Counted from the stretch's first letter, positions 1 through 12,770 are shown. The stretch is DNA of 64,000 nucleotides from Pyxicephalus adspersus (GCF_032062135.1 NC_092863.1:19550303-19614302); one strand, 5' to 3'. Notes: a model not told the origin generated them from the letters alone. Made by a program: numbers and translations.

Positions 1-1415
1 GTTGTTTTTATAAATGCAGAAAGTGAGCGAAGCCACTTTCAATAATTTATCTTCAAATCAATGTGAATGAGTTTGTGTCTGGCGGGCGCAGCGCTCCACA
101 ATCATGTCTGATTTATTTAGGAGAGATGTTCCTCTCTAATGGTGGCAGAGCCGCCAATCCGCTGACCCTCCTGCATGGGGCCCAATTTGTATTTTATAAA
201 AAGCTGACCTAATTCTCATTGATTGCCACTGGTTAGCAAGAGACAACAGCATACATGCATTAGACTTGAGATGGGCTCCAGTCCAGGAAGGAGAACTAAG
301 CAATATATTGCTTGCACTGTGTATCTCTAACCTATGCACAGTTTACAGTATTTAAATACAAGACATCTCACCTTTGTTAATTTCCTCTCTATAAAAACAG
401 AAACTAGCTAAGAATAGTTTTCTTGTACTTTTATAGAGAGATTATATTCTGAATTTATGAATATTGATAATAGCAGTGTATGTATACACATACAGAAATA
501 TCGGAACATAGATACATTTGTTGGTACCCCTTCGCAAAAAAGAGCTGTATGTGAAATAACAGGACTGGAAAAAGTAATTTGCACCCAATATAGCCTATTC
601 TGTATGTAACAAAATTCATTCTTTCCATTCAGTAGTACAAAACATAATATTATAGTAAAGTGGCCATTTTTGAGCCCTGCTCAGCAATAGCGGGTCAAAC
701 TACCTGTTGACAGGTACAGAAGTAAGTACTATTTATTGCCTCTAACGGTTATGCAACAAAATATTAGGTGATGGATCCCATCACTTTTGCTTATGCTAGT
801 TAAATTCGTGTTATTGTGCGACAACATTTATTATCTTAAGCAGAATTAATGAGTGGATGGCTTAGTGACCTGGGAGCCCTGTGTTTAACTTAAACAGGTA
901 AAACACAGTACCTCATTCCCAGGGGATCTCTAAAGGATATCACAGGAAAAGCCGTGGGATGGTTCCCTAATACCCTCGTAGGGTTCCCCTGTAGTAAGTA
1001 AGCTGTTTGGACTTCAAGGAGGCTGGATTTAGTTTTTTACGCACCTCCCTGTCTCTATGTTCAGCAGCAACACTACAGTGTGTTGTCTTGTATTCATCAA
1101 GCAAGTCTGTAGAGGATGCATTTGTAAAGGTTGACGGGCTACTTTTACTGAAGTCCTTGTAGGGCTTCGAAACTGATAGGTGAGCTGGACAAGCCATATT
1201 CTAAAAACACTGTGGTTATATTGTATGAATAACTGCCGATATTGCTCATTAATTTAAATACTCTTGTTAAGTGGTGGTCTAAATGGTAGTTTGGTGTTAG
1301 TCTAAGTGGTGTAAAATAACCTACCCTACACAGAACTTAGTATTCCCATTTTCATGGAAACTATTAATAAAAACTGTAGCTCCCCCTCCAGGTTTGCTCA
1401 TGTGCCAGAAATTAG

Positions 1416-1471
1416 AATGGGTCTAGTATTATGTAAGCCAAACGTAAATGGGTCTATTATTATGTAAGCCA
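1416..1471. repeat. Two-copy tandem repeat, 31-bp period
   Basis: A 25-bp unit at 1416-1440 recurs at 1447-1471 with one visible mismatch and a 6-bp spacer. It is a small local duplication in non-coding DNA. Confidence 0.8.
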
Positions 1472-1933
1472 TGGAACAGTATATTTTATAATTTGGAAGC
1501 ACAGATCGCCAGACCTGACATTCAATTGTACTAGTATAGCCATAAACTGGGAAATCCTATTCGCGGTTTGATGTCAGATGTAAGGATGAAGATTAAATCT
1601 ATACTTTTTGTATGCCAAGCCTACTTAGCTATGTATTGAGGCTTCATACCTAACTAATGTTATGTTCTTTTTAGAGAAAAGAAGCTTTCTCCTGGCAACC
1701 CTTCCAAACAAACCATACTTGTTCGGTCTTTTTCCAGTTTTTTTGTCATAAAATTTAACATTTAACATCTCTCTGAGCATTGCTTGATCTGACCTTCGTG
1801 TGAATTTGCTGGGATGTATACTGTTGGGATTATTGGTAGCTGTCTTGAAAGTTTTCTACTTGTAAATATTCTTAATCAAACCCTTTGAATGGGTTGTGGA
1901 CAGCTACACTTGCCTCACTGAGGTATTTGTCCT

Positions 1934-2142
1934 CATTTATTGAAGATCTCCAAGACTGGAGAAGATAGGGTATCATAGGTGAGCCTGGGTGATCCAGCAA
2001 ACCTGGATTGGATTTCTTAATCATTTGCTTTTTTGGCATAATTATAGTCATTGACCAAATTCATTTTATGTTTGCTGCATCAAAAAGTTTCAACCATGAT
2101 AGCCTATCTTCTTCAGTTTTAAAGAGCTTTATTAAACCATGC
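1934..2142. repeat. Degraded foldback MITE, relative of the 14179 copy
   Basis: The segment begins with TTTATTGAAGATCTCCAAG and ends with an inverted AGAGCTTTATTAAAC. It shares the GGGTGATCCAGCAAACCTGG core with the better preserved element at 14179-14366. Its interior is diverged. Confidence 0.55.
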
Positions 2143-2739
2143 CCGTGTTAACATACACATGACTATTCCAGACTTGCAAACTGCCAAAACTTTTATCGAG
2201 ATGGTCATGCTTGCTTATGATCACATATTCAAGTGCCTTTGCAGCACGTGGCTTCTACTTACCCTCTTAATTCTGATTGTAAGGGTATACTTAATTTTTT
2301 CTTCAGTATTTTGACTTCGTCTTTGTTAAATAGATAATAACAAAGCCTAATATGTTGTTGTTGTTCAACCTCATATTGTGGTTGTATTTGCCTAATTTTA
2401 AGCCATCCTAATGACCATGTGTTACTTTATGATGTCCTAAATACAATGTTCAAAACCCTAAAAAGGATAAAAATGTACTTTCTTTTTCCCATGGCTGTAC
2501 ATCCTTTTTTAGCAGCTAGAAATTTTGTATATATTTTGCAGCACTTCCCAACAATTTTATACTGTTCCTTGTTCTGGGCTAGTCTTGTTAGTTAGTTGTA
2601 CCCATATGTAGCAGATAATGTGACATCAAGTTTTTTCCTCTTGTGACAACAAATTCAAACAGACTAGCATTTGTACAGCTGTCCTAAAACAACATTTAGC
2701 GATCCGCTTTGGTTCATGACTTGCTGCTAAGAATGTTTC

Positions 2740-3450
2740 CCCTAAAAAAACATTTACTGGATCATCAAGAACTTCAAGGTGAGCGGTTCATTTGCAATAA
2801 CACTTTAGGAGGTCCAAGAGTGTCAAGCAAGCACCAGGACCTTCTACTGCTTGGAAGGCAGCTCCAGAATTGAAGAGCTTGCTTAATATAGGTAATAGGT
2901 GGGTAACAGGTGTCTGCATGCACAGTGAGGTGAAGACATGGCCCCGTGTCAAAAAGGGGAGCAAAGAAGCCACTTTTATCCAAGAGGAACATCAAGGACA
3001 GATTGAAATTTTTAAGAAATACATAGCTTGGACTACAGAGGACTAGTGTATGGTTATTTTCTCTGATGAATCCCTCTCCTGACTGTTTGTGACACCTGGA
3101 AAATTAATTGTCTGGAGAAGAAAAGATAAACACTACCATGAGTCCGGTGTTGTGCCAACAGTGAAGTTTTCTGAGACAATACATGTGTACATACACCCAT
3201 TGCTAGGAAACTCCCCAGATCTTAATCCCACTGAGAACCTGTTGTATGGTCTCAAAAAGCAGGTGAATAAGCAAAAGAAGACCAATTGTGATGAACCCAA
3301 GCACTAACAAGGCATGAATGGATCACCTTCAGTCAGGATTTGACACATAATCTGATATCCACCATGTCGGAGGGATCTGCAGAGCTTCTTGTTATGAAAT
3401 GGGGTCAGCACTGTAGATATTGACTCTCCTGCCACTTCGAGCCCCTCTCA
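2740..3450 (+). pseudogene. Tc1/mariner-superfamily transposase relic
   Basis: A frame-broken remnant of a Tc1-like transposase. Recognisable landmarks in order are a VFSDES-type segment near 3056 followed by a stop, a VWRRK segment near 3110, and the family hallmark NSPDLNPTEN near 3210-3240, which carries the last acidic part of the DDE/D catalytic triad. The DNA jumps from the region after WRRK directly to NSPDLNP. The central catalytic part of about 300 bp is therefore deleted, and the copy cannot be active. The 3' part (GGATCACCTTCAGTCAGGAT onward) is the usual transposase C-terminus. The terminal inverted repeats were not delimited. Confidence 0.75.
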
Positions 3451-4195
3451 CAGATGCGGTAGACTGCCTTTTCTTCATTTAAACCATTTTTCTTTAGCAG
3501 ACCAGTTACTGCTATTGTTTATGGAACTCAGAACATTTTTACCAAACTTGTTTCCAGCAATATTCCAGATCCAATAGTTTAAAAGTAAAACGATTTTCCA
3601 TGTTTCCAGTTGTATACCAATTAAAACTGATAGCAGTGGGATTATTGTATCATTTTGCATTTCTTTGGCATCATCAACTTGATTGGTGGTATTTAAGTGA
3701 TTTGGGTGTTATTATATTGTACATTAGGAACCGATTTTATTATATTTCTAAATGTTAACATTTTTAAAAAGTATTTTTAAAAGTTTACATTCATTGTAAT
3801 TACGTACAGATTTTACAATGCAAAATATTAAGGATACTAACTACCAATTACCTCTGGTCACCACCACTAATGGCCTATTTAACTGAAATATACCACCTAC
3901 TGTTACATATTTATAAATATCCTGGGAGATAGTAGATCTTTTTTACTTTCATACAATTACGGATATGAATAAAATTGTTCTGAAATAAAAATAAGGTTAC
4001 TTATTCAGATCAGATTAATAGTTTATACAAGCATAGAATAGAAAAACAGGCATGGAGGGGCTTTTATGGTATCATTTTGTTTAATTTTACTCAAGGTATA
4101 CAGCATCCAAAATACAATACATAAAATATAGTATTATTATACACATTGATGACTGTTTAGCAAAATAGTAGTTGTTACAATATCTTATAGTGATC

Positions 4196-4325
4196 ACACA
4201 TACCCTGTTTCCCCGATGATAAGACACTGTCTTATTTTTTTTGGAAGGCCAAAATATGCTCTAGGGCTTATTTTCAGGGGGATGCCTTATTTACCCATGA
4301 AGAAGACTACAGTACACAGTTACTT
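4196..4325. repeat. Short interspersed repeat of the 'ATAAGACACTGTCTTAT' type
   Basis: Starts CCCTGTTTCCCCGATGATAA and contains GGGCTTATTTTCAGGGGGAT in inverted arrangement relative to the start. This layout is typical of short non-autonomous DNA elements widespread in vertebrates. The family name is not certain. Confidence 0.5.
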
Positions 4326-4359
4326 CTAAAAGTAATTTACCATCTTCACTGCACCCCAA

Positions 4360-5625
4360 GCTTCCTAGCCCTCTGATGCGGCACTCCCTTAAAGTTTGGG
4401 ATACCTATAGAAGCAGGTTTCGGCTCATGTCTTCATTGGCACCTCTGCAATCTATCCGTTTCAATCCCCTGTTACCTTTTGGACATATGAACCCTATGGC
4501 ATTTCCATGGTGAAGGACAAAGAGTCTATGCTTGGCTTATCATCTAGTTGGGGGTTAAGTCCTGGGATCAGTTGCGTACAATTTATGAAATCCCCCCCAG
4601 GGAATATTACCGATACATGCAACTGCATCATTGGCTGTTGCTCTCTGTGAAGCAGGTGCACAGTCCGCTGGCTCCCACTCCGTTTGAAAGGATCTGCTAT
4701 CGAGCTTGGTTATCCCTGGGCCTTATCTCCCTACTCTACAGACAGCTTATTGCTGTACCTTCCGCCAGATTGCAGCCATATGTATGTAGATGGGAGGCGG
4801 ATCTGGGTTGTAACCAACCTGATGAGGTGTGGGAAGATGTATGGAGGTCTATATCCTCCTGTTCTAATAATGTGACCTCACAGGAATCTTCGTATAAGGT
4901 ATTATTACGATAGTATTTGACCTCCGCAAGGTTGGCACGCTTTCATCCTGAATCAATGGGTCGATGTTTTAGAGGCTGTGATGCCATCGGTGCTGCATAT
5001 TTGGTGGACATGTCCTAAACTATCCAGTTTTTGGCAATCAGTACATGACCTACTCGGTTCTTTGCTGAATAGACCCATGATCCGGGATCCATGGCGTGCC
5101 CTCCTACACCTTCCAGATTTGGGGCTCTTTTGGTCCTCTGGAAACCTGGCAACCTTTGTTTTTCTGGTGGCTGAACAAGTAATAGCCGGGGCTTGGAGGA
5201 CTGAGGGAGTGGCCTTCAGTGACGTTAAGTCTAGACTAGATATATTTATGGTAAATGAGGACTTGGCCAGCATTTTAACTGACACCCATGACCAGTTTTT
5301 GGAGGTGTGGGACCCCTAGATTGTTTACAGTCACCCTACTCTCCAGGGCTCCACGGCCCTCTAAAAGCTCGCTTTCTTTAGTACTTATTTTGTATTTTGT
5401 GTTTTAGTATTTAGTATTTAGTTGGTATTCTGGAGGATCCTCAGGCTTCAGGCACAGTCTTTACCCCCTTTTCCTTTTTCCTTGTATACTGTGTATTTGA
5501 TATTCTGTTTTCTCTTGTTCTATTAAAATTTTTCATGTCCCTTTTTTTACACTTATGTGACTTTTTGTATTTGTTTTTTGCTACCATTCCTCAATAAAAA
5601 CGGTTGTTAACGAAAACAAGCTCCC
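4360..5625 (+). pseudogene. LINE ORF2 C-terminal fragment (L1/Tx1-like)
   Basis: Frames at about 4390-4913 and 4930-5319 read as the far C-terminus of a non-LTR retrotransposon polyprotein. An SLKVWD segment near 4390 is followed by a long thumb/connector part, then FHPESMGRCFRGCD and LHIWWTCPKLSSFW (near 4995-5035). This is the cysteine/histidine-WWxCP-FW signature after the reverse transcriptase of vertebrate L1/Tx1-type elements. Frameshifts and a stop near 4914 break it. The coding part ends near 5319, and the tail has an AATAAA at about 5592. The endonuclease and the catalytic RT core are absent, so it is a 5'-truncated dead copy. Confidence 0.8.
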
Positions 5626-6529
5626 AAACTATCTTGTTATTTAGCCATGACTACTCCCAAACTATCACTGACTGACTGACATGTCTTCCAGTTGGTTGTA
5701 GAACTTCTTTACTGAAAATATATTACGTTTTACCAGTCGGAATGGTAGGTAAATAAAATGTAAAAAATAAGGTAACTTTGGGGTTTAATTTTTTCTTTTT
5801 GCATGTGTACCTAGGGGATGATCTTTCCAATTATGACAGTATCTATGAGGGAAACCTCAATTTGAATACTTTAGGTTGGGGGGCAATTTAGGATTATGGA
5901 ATCTGCATGTGTTCTGGAGCCTTACATTTCGGCTTTGCAAAAAAAAAAAAAATAGAAATGGTCTCCATCCTTATCTGGTTTTCAACATAACATTTTGGTT
6001 CAGACTAAACCTAAAAATGTATGTCCATATGAGAAAGGATTAGAACCCCTTTTGGGTCCTTACGGCTACCCAATACTCTTCCATAGGTTTCCGAAAAGCA
6101 TCTGGTGCCTTTCGAGAGGTCTAACTGTTGAGACTGAGTTAGGTTAAAATTTTCCAGAAATACTAGTTGTCTAGCTGTATAGCTAGTATTTGCTGACATA
6201 TTACCGTATTACTGACATAAGTATACAAATAATTCTGATCTCTGACTTATTTCATTTAAGTACATGCTTGTTCTGGGTTATTGCAATTATTAAAGCTACA
6301 GACAACCAAACGGCTTGCATTTTTAGAAGCAAGTCCGCATCAACAGCTTTCATTTTATTTCAGTACTACATTCATAAGTGTTATACCTCACACACTTAGC
6401 AAATGTATGTGTTATCTACAAATTTTGGTGAAATTGCCTAGAATCTCTGAAGACACTTAGGCCTGGTATACCCGAGCAGATCTGCCAGTTAGTTTTGCAG
6501 TCAACCAACTGACCCTTTTTTGAATGGTA

Positions 6530-6531
<2 letters not shown>

Positions 6532-6570
<39 letters not shown>

Positions 6571-6595
6571 TATATACATACATATATACACGTGT
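6532..6595. repeat. TA/CATA microsatellite
   Basis: An alternating TA tract passing into CATATA and GTGTGT units. It lies about 45 bp upstream of the SKAP1 exon at 6642. Confidence 0.95.
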
Positions 6596-6641
6596 GTGTT
6601 TGTATGATATTAACATGTCTTTTTATTTTTTCTTTGAACAG

Positions 6642-6677
6642 ATGATGATCAGGGACATAATTCCTCAGATCTAGAAG
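6642..6677 (+). CDS. SKAP1: SKAP1 coding exon (36 nt)
   Basis: Bounded by a pyrimidine-rich acceptor ending TTTGAACAG and the donor G|GTATGG. It contributes two bases of a split codon, eleven codons and one base of the next glycine codon. It encodes the acidic and serine-rich linker just before the SH3 domain. Confidence 0.7.
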
Positions 6678-7440
6678 GTATGGAATAGAGTGTGCATCCT
6701 TTAACTGTTGCCTTTGTTATAAGTGCTCCAAACTGAGAACAGGTAAAATAGTTTTGGTGACTCTGGGTTACTGCAATCTGCACAATTAAAAAGCAAGAAA
6801 ATGAGTTTGTAAAAGAAATACGCCCTCATCCAATTCTAACATCTCCATGTTCTCTTTCACCACTGATTTCTCTGTTTATCAGTTCAAGTGGTGAAATATC
6901 TTCCTAACATTACAGAATTAGTGCAGTTAAATGTGCCTATTACTAGCTGTCTTGTGTATACATGATAAATCTATGTTTGGGAATTGTGGTCATGGAACAG
7001 TAGGCTACTGTCTGCTACACAGTACATGAATATGCAAAGTAATAGCAGTCAGAGTACTGTAAGGCAGACGAATTCTAACATCTTTCCAAATATTAATATT
7101 CGACTTTTTATGTTTAAATATATCTTAGGTTTATTAGCTCAAATTACCAATCTTCAAAAAGCAGTGTTTTTTTTTCCCTTTTTTTTTTTTTTGCATGATA
7201 TTACATTTTTTCATACTTTCTTGAATTTTAGTGTTTATATATATTCCTAATATGTGGGATAGGAAATTACTGAAACAAGTGTGTTTGACTCTATTAAGCA
7301 TTTTTTACTAATTTTTTTTTCCTGCAGGCGGATCTATAATTAATTATGCAGATTATTACCAGGGACTCTGGGATTGCACGAGTGACAAGAGTGATGAGCT
7401 GTCATTTCAGCGCGGAGACATCATTCGTATTTTGAGCAAG
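6642..7440 (+). CDS. SKAP1: SKAP1, partial: linker and first half of the SH3 domain
   Basis: Two exons of a Src kinase-associated phosphoprotein, a cytosolic adaptor with PH and SH3 domains that links antigen-receptor signalling (via ADAP/FYB) to integrin adhesion in lymphoid cells. Exon 6642-6677 encodes an acidic linker ([11 protein letters not shown]). Exon 7328-7440 encodes the SH3 start, with [20 protein letters not shown] followed by GDIIRILSK. The ALYDY-like position, the DELSF acidic RT-loop segment and the RGD-IxILSK strand match SKAP proteins. The two exons join through a split glycine codon, and the second ends in phase 0. SKAP1 is chosen over SKAP2 because of the neighbours (SNX11, CBX1, NFE2L1). 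The PH domain lies upstream of the window or was not seen, and the last SH3 exon was not found. Confidence 0.8.
6678..7327 (+). other. SKAP1: SKAP1 intron
   Basis: A 650-bp intron between the two recognised SKAP1 exons. It is AT-rich with a T/C-rich tract near 7168-7192 and a strong polypyrimidine stretch before the acceptor. Nothing else was recognised. Confidence 0.75.
7328..7440 (+). CDS. SKAP1: SKAP1 SH3 exon (113 nt)
   Basis: Acceptor TTTTTCCTGCAG, donor AAG|GTGAAA. It encodes the first 38 residues of the SH3 region. The missing second half should carry the WW pair, the G-WWVGE type segment and the PxxY end of the SH3 fold. Confidence 0.85.
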
Positions 7441-7903
7441 GTGAAATACTTTTGAATAGATGTTACATAATAATAAAGTATTGGGAAATGTGCTACCTTC
7501 TATCATTTTTTTTGTGCTTGATTAATGAAATTTTTAGGTACCATAGTTTTGATTTAATCTCAAATATTATCTATACTGAATTGGAAAATATTTAAACATT
7601 TCTGGAAAGAACTAAACATGCTTTGTAGAGAAGCCACCCTTCAAACCTGACACAGATTGAGCAGTTTGCTCATGAAGAGTGGGTCAAACTACCTAACGAT
7701 GCCTTATTTAGAGAAATCATTTCTAGGATTTTTTTTTTTTTTTTTAGTATTTTGTATAAGATACTACCAAGAGGTTAGATTTACCAACCTCTTTTGTCAG
7801 TTTGTCAATCTTTTAAAGTTAGTTCAGTTTAACAAACTATTGCTAGCAAAGAAAATGCCTCGTTGCTCTGTCTCATAGTTACGTTAAGCTACGCTCCCAA
7901 TAT

Positions 7904-7935
7904 ATCCCCTGAAGAAGCCTATTGGCGAAACGCGT
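7904..7935 (+). repeat. 'GGCGAAACGCGT' repeat core, copy 1
   Basis: Thirty-two bases, from ATCCCCTGAAGAAGCC to GGCGAAACGCGT, match the segment at 59336-59367 with about four differences. In the second copy this core lies at the inner edge of a long inverted repeat. Here the flanking arms are not recognisable. Confidence 0.7.
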
Positions 7936-10849
7936 CGTGATTGAGACGTTTCCTCTTCATGGAATTCACTTAGGTGTTAATGTATAGATGACAGGGATCA
8001 TGAGAATTTTAATGGGGGTGTATTACTTTCTTTGTTGTGAACGTTTAATTTTCATTGACCACTGATTATATACCCTCCTGGCGTTAAATACAATCTTACT
8101 TTTGCTGGAAAGAAAAAACTTCTCTGTTTCTTTAATTGTTGATTTCACTAGTAACTTCCTGTTTGTGAGATCCTCTTGATTTTTTCATGGTTTATTTAGT
8201 TACCATGGTATATTTGGAGGGGGCTGCCACTTTACTTTTTAAATTTACTTTCTACAGTGAATACAAAACAAAAAATAAAAGGTAAAGGTTCTGTAAATAG
8301 TCAGAAGACATATTAATTACAAATATTCCAAGTAATTAATTACTGTGTGTCAGTTCATATGATCATAAAATGAATCATGTTTTTTCTGTTTTTTAGGGGC
8401 AGTTTTATAATAATTGGAGGCTATAAGTTCTTAGAAAATTGTCTAAAAGTCATTACTGCTGTGTAATATAAAAAAGAAAGTAATGTGTGGTATATTCTCC
8501 AACAGATCTGACTTCCACACGTACCATATAGCTGCTGAGTGAAGTCGTTAGATGTGCTTGCCATACAAAGAAATTTTTGATTTCTTTTTGGAGGTCTGGA
8601 GACCAAAGTTTGTCTAAAGTTGCCCCCAATCTTAAAATACCCCATCTGTAAATTCTTCTAATCTATTTAGTATGTTTATCCATTTCAGTAGTTTGGTTTT
8701 AGTAAGGGGAAACAGATTGGCTAGTGGAAAAACTTTATCAGAAATCATGGCCTAATAAAAATATGGAAGTTGTGGAACTGAAATTTGTATGTCTACTATA
8801 GGAACAGATTTTGTGTGTTTTTGTCTGTGCATGTAGCAAAAGACCTGTTACTTCTTATTAGAGTCTTTAAAGAGAACCTTACACTGAAAGAAAATATGTA
8901 TGATATTTCGGACCTGCTTCTAAAAAGTACTGCAAAGGGAGTTTTCTTGCAACATGCAACCCCCATATCATCAATAAGTGTGCAGATTTGCTTGTTTTCT
9001 TCGGGCAGTCATCTCAGTATTCAGATGTACCTCTAGTTGTGGGCCACATTTATCTTACTATGTATTGTGTATTTATTAGCATAATTATCATGAATCCTGG
9101 TATGATTGGACAGAATATGATGTATTCAGGTCAGGGTCATCTTGTCTCCTGTTTGTAGTTCAGATAAAATCACTATATCCTTAGCTAGCCTGGTAAGAAT
9201 TCTTGTTTTAATATAAAGTTGATTTGCCATATTACCAGAGCGTTTTCTTGTTTATTGAATTCTAAAGATTTGTCATTGATTCTAAGAATTTCAACTAATT
9301 CTATTCTGTAGCCTGCAGAAATAACACGGGGTGTAGGACTTTTCCTTTTTAGAATGTATTTGCCTTATACAGGAAGCAGTCAGGAGAAGACAGCAGAAAC
9401 ATCATTTTATTATGTTCTCCAGGCTGCGTAATGTATATCATTCCTTTGCCAATAACAATTGATTTATATGACATACTGTAAATCCAGTGCTTCTCGCAGT
9501 ATGTCTAGAGTACAGAAAAAAAAAATCTCAAGGGGAAATCGGTTGTATGCTGTGTTAAAAAAAATATATATATATTTATACTTCTTGTATTTTGTTACCT
9601 TAACCCAACATAGGGTAGAAAAAAAATGAGTCCATCTCATCTAATCTCAGCAATCACTTTAGGTACGATGGAATGCTTAAAACTGAAATTGTTTGTGGTT
9701 GGTGTAGAATACTTCACATCATACTTTTTCCGCTATCTTCTTGTACAAAACTCAAAATTACAATCCTCAATATTTTAGAAAAGTAAAAAAATAAAGGTCG
9801 TGGGTTTAAGATCCAGAAGTGCGTGAATAGTAAAATCAGATGACATTGGGCTAATCTGGCAGATTTATTGTCTATCAGAGCCAAGTATGCCGTGTTCATG
9901 GGTAAGATGGTACATAGAGAAACCTAGGGATAGGTTGGTTTTTCCAATCATTCGAAGACCATTTCTAGGCATCATGTAAGCTTTCACAGTGCAGTTTGGG
10001 GTTTGTTTGTTGATGTGGAGAATATGCCTAGGCCTGTTAGTACTTTAGTTTTAGTTAGTCTGTAGCACTCAGTTTCATTTCTTTTCAAATGTGTAGATAG
10101 TATGGCTCCCAAGCATAGATACTATTCCGGGAGACTCAATCTTAAAGAGACAGGGCCACTATGTCTACTCCTTCAATGCCAACCCCCCGACATGTAGACT
10201 TCCCCAGTCATTCTCCCTTGTGGCTTCTCCTTTGCAGCATTTTTGCTGAATTCATCATCCTGAATGTTGCCTAACTTTCAAGCCAACTTTTATACGTCAG
10301 TATTTTTAATACGTTCACTAAATATTTTGGGAGACCACCTTTCTTCAGTAAATTCCTTAAATGATTATGTTCATGGAATTATAGATCTGAGGATGTAATC
10401 ATTTACAAAACAACTGGCAAGATGGTGCTGCCCTGCTAGGAAGGCATGTGAAAGCCATATTGATGTAGTTTGTGCTTTATTTGATCAAACTGACTGTAGA
10501 GTGACAAGGCCGGCCATAACTATGACTTTGTTTTATTATAAGGAAAGCAGTATTCTCCCTTTCCATTGAGCCTGAAGAATTTTTGAAAACATTCTGCCAA
10601 CAATGAAACTTTCAGTACAGAAGATTTTTAGTACAGCCATTTAATTTTACAGGTTTTACCTTATGGTACCTCTTGAAAAAAAGGTTAAAGCTTGGGGCAG
10701 GTAGTTGGTTGCGGTAACATTTTTTTACACCTTACATGCAGCAGCCAGCAGTGGTTTGCTGCCCCAGCCACCTCCATGGCCTTGAATTAGAATGGCCTGT
10801 CACTGTTTTTGTTTTTAAGCATTTACAAATGTTTTTATAGACTTTTTTT

Positions 10850-10995
10850 AAACTGGTTGGTAGGAAATAATAGGCGGGTGGTAGCCCCTGTATTATAACT
10901 TAACTCTTCAGTAACCACTCAAAAACAGCTGGGTCATCCAAAAATGCCAGGTGGTGAGCCCAGCTAAAAGGGGCTGGGGAGAACACAGAGATTTC
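10850..10995 (-). repeat. Interspersed repeat family C, copy 1
   Basis: Read on the minus strand it gives the pattern of the copy at 35868: TTCTCCCCAGCCCCTTTTAG, then GGGCTCACCACCTGGCA, then the CAGCTGTTTTTGAGTGGTTA segment. Related fragments lie at 36121 and 37999. Confidence 0.65.
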
Positions 10996-12419
10996 AAGCA
11001 AAAAACACTACTTTGCTAGTCTTTACAACTTCCTGGTGGTTGCCACTTGCTACCTGTCAGGAAATCCCATGATCTTAGCGCTAATTTAAACGAGCCCCTA
11101 GTACTGCTATTCAGTGATTGTTCATTGATGTATAACATTGGTAGTTAACTAAACACATTTACTTGTCCTTACCTGGAGCTGCTTTGTAATTACCAAACAC
11201 ACTGCCAATATCTAAGCAAAGATGTTGCCTTTTGTTCCCTATATAAATGTATATGATCCAAGTAAAACCCTTCTCTAAAGAACCTTTGTGAATACAAAAC
11301 TGAGCAGGTGTGCCCCTAGCTGGACTAGCAGCAGGAAAGGTCTCTTTTCCCATATGAAATACATGGATTTATGAGGCTGTACAGGGAATGCTGAGTCTGG
11401 GAATAAAATGCGCTGTAGTCCTGTGCATTCAGCTGCAACTTAATTTCCTTCTCAATCCTGCTGTAATTAATTTCATAGAATCTCTTGGACACTGCAGCTT
11501 TTATTGAGCCATTCTCATTCTGTCCATCTGCCTTGCATTTACATAAAAAAATGTCAGCTTCCACAAAGGGTTAATAAATATATTTTGGGTAATGAGTATC
11601 AGTGATGAAATGTATTTGGGGGGACTCAAGTTTATTTATTGGATTTAACTGCTTTATAGCCATGTTTATTTGGTTCAGTATCCAATATACCTACAGAGAA
11701 GGTTTGTGTTAATTACTAAAATACTTCTGTATTTCTTGTTTTAATTGCATTTAGCTGAATGTGGCAACATCTCCATAAAAAGTTAATTTTCTTACTTTCC
11801 ATAAATAAAATGTATTTGGGGTGTAGAAGATGTCTGCTGCCCTCTGGTGGACTCCTACTTTCATACAATGTTTTCAAGCTCAAGCCAGTGCTGTGTCCTT
11901 TCTGCACAAGATAGGTGATTTATGTTAATGAAAAGGTGCAGGAATTGATGCATGGCTCTCCTGCTGTGCTCTAGCTCTCCAAGGTTGCATGTGTGCGGTG
12001 ACTCAGGAGGCAGTGCTGGGACATCTGACCCCATTTATTAACCTCACGAGGTGCTATTGAGTTAGGAGGACCCAGGGTCAGCTGGAAGGCAGCGGTCACA
12101 CGCCGGTCATATTCAGCAGGTCATTCCTTTTCTGAGGCAGAAAGCAATTGTCTAGAACAACCTGTGGCAAACTTATTCCTGCCAGGTAATTCTTATAAAT
12201 GAGAGCAGACACCAAGCCAGTTTCAGAAGGAGGGGAAGAGCAAGGGCAGAGAAATATGCTGTGAAGCTTGTCAAGTGCACAGATATCTTGAGGTTTATAT
12301 CATCTAAGACATGCTTGCATCTCAGTACAAACTGCACAGCAACCCCTGCATCATTCAATGCACCTGTCTCTAAAAAATGCAGCTAAATAGACATAAATAC
12401 ATAATGATCGCTGTTAGGG

Positions 12420-12770
12420 CCCATTCACTCAATGTGTTGTGTTAATTCAGTGCAACAGATTACTACGTGTTAAGGCAGCCTATTACAACATGCTGTGTTG
12501 TGGCAGCTTATTCATTTTGCTTTGCTGGACACATGAAAAACTGGACATCATTTTTTTAACCAGCACAACGCAGTGCATAAAATATGTGTGAGCTGCCTAA
12601 AATCCATGGCAATGTACAGTGGTCATGCTATACTATGTGTTGAGAAAAAAGGATTTTACAATACAAAGAAGTGAATGGGTCTCGGGATGAATTCACACTG
12701 TTGTGGTTTGTTAACACATGACTGTTAGCAATCTTGGCGGCCCATTCACAATATTAGGCTGCCAAACACA
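12420..12770. repeat. Probable foldback repeat with GGGCCCATTCAC-type ends
   Basis: Contains GGGCCCATTCACTC at its left, AATGGGTCTCGGG near 12680, and GGCGGCCCATTCACAA at its right, with scattered TGTTGTG and CACAACG inversions. The arrangement suggests a degraded non-autonomous DNA element. The boundaries are approximate. Confidence 0.4.

Larger units (their letters stand above)
1..6641. other. SKAP1 intron or upstream region, no exon recognised
   Basis: No conserved exon was recognised in this stretch on either strand, and the expected SKAP1 PH-domain exons are not seen. By synteny it should be SKAP1 intron. It contains the Tc1 relic, the LINE tail, a degraded foldback element, a short tandem repeat and a TA microsatellite, listed separately. 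The first 350 bases look like low-repeat complex sequence rather than transposon. Confidence 0.5.

Noticed and set aside
8390..8430. Candidate SKAP1 SH3 exon after TTCTGTTTTTTAG
   Set aside because: The reading gives FYNNWRL then a stop; it lacks the WWVGE block and any donor.
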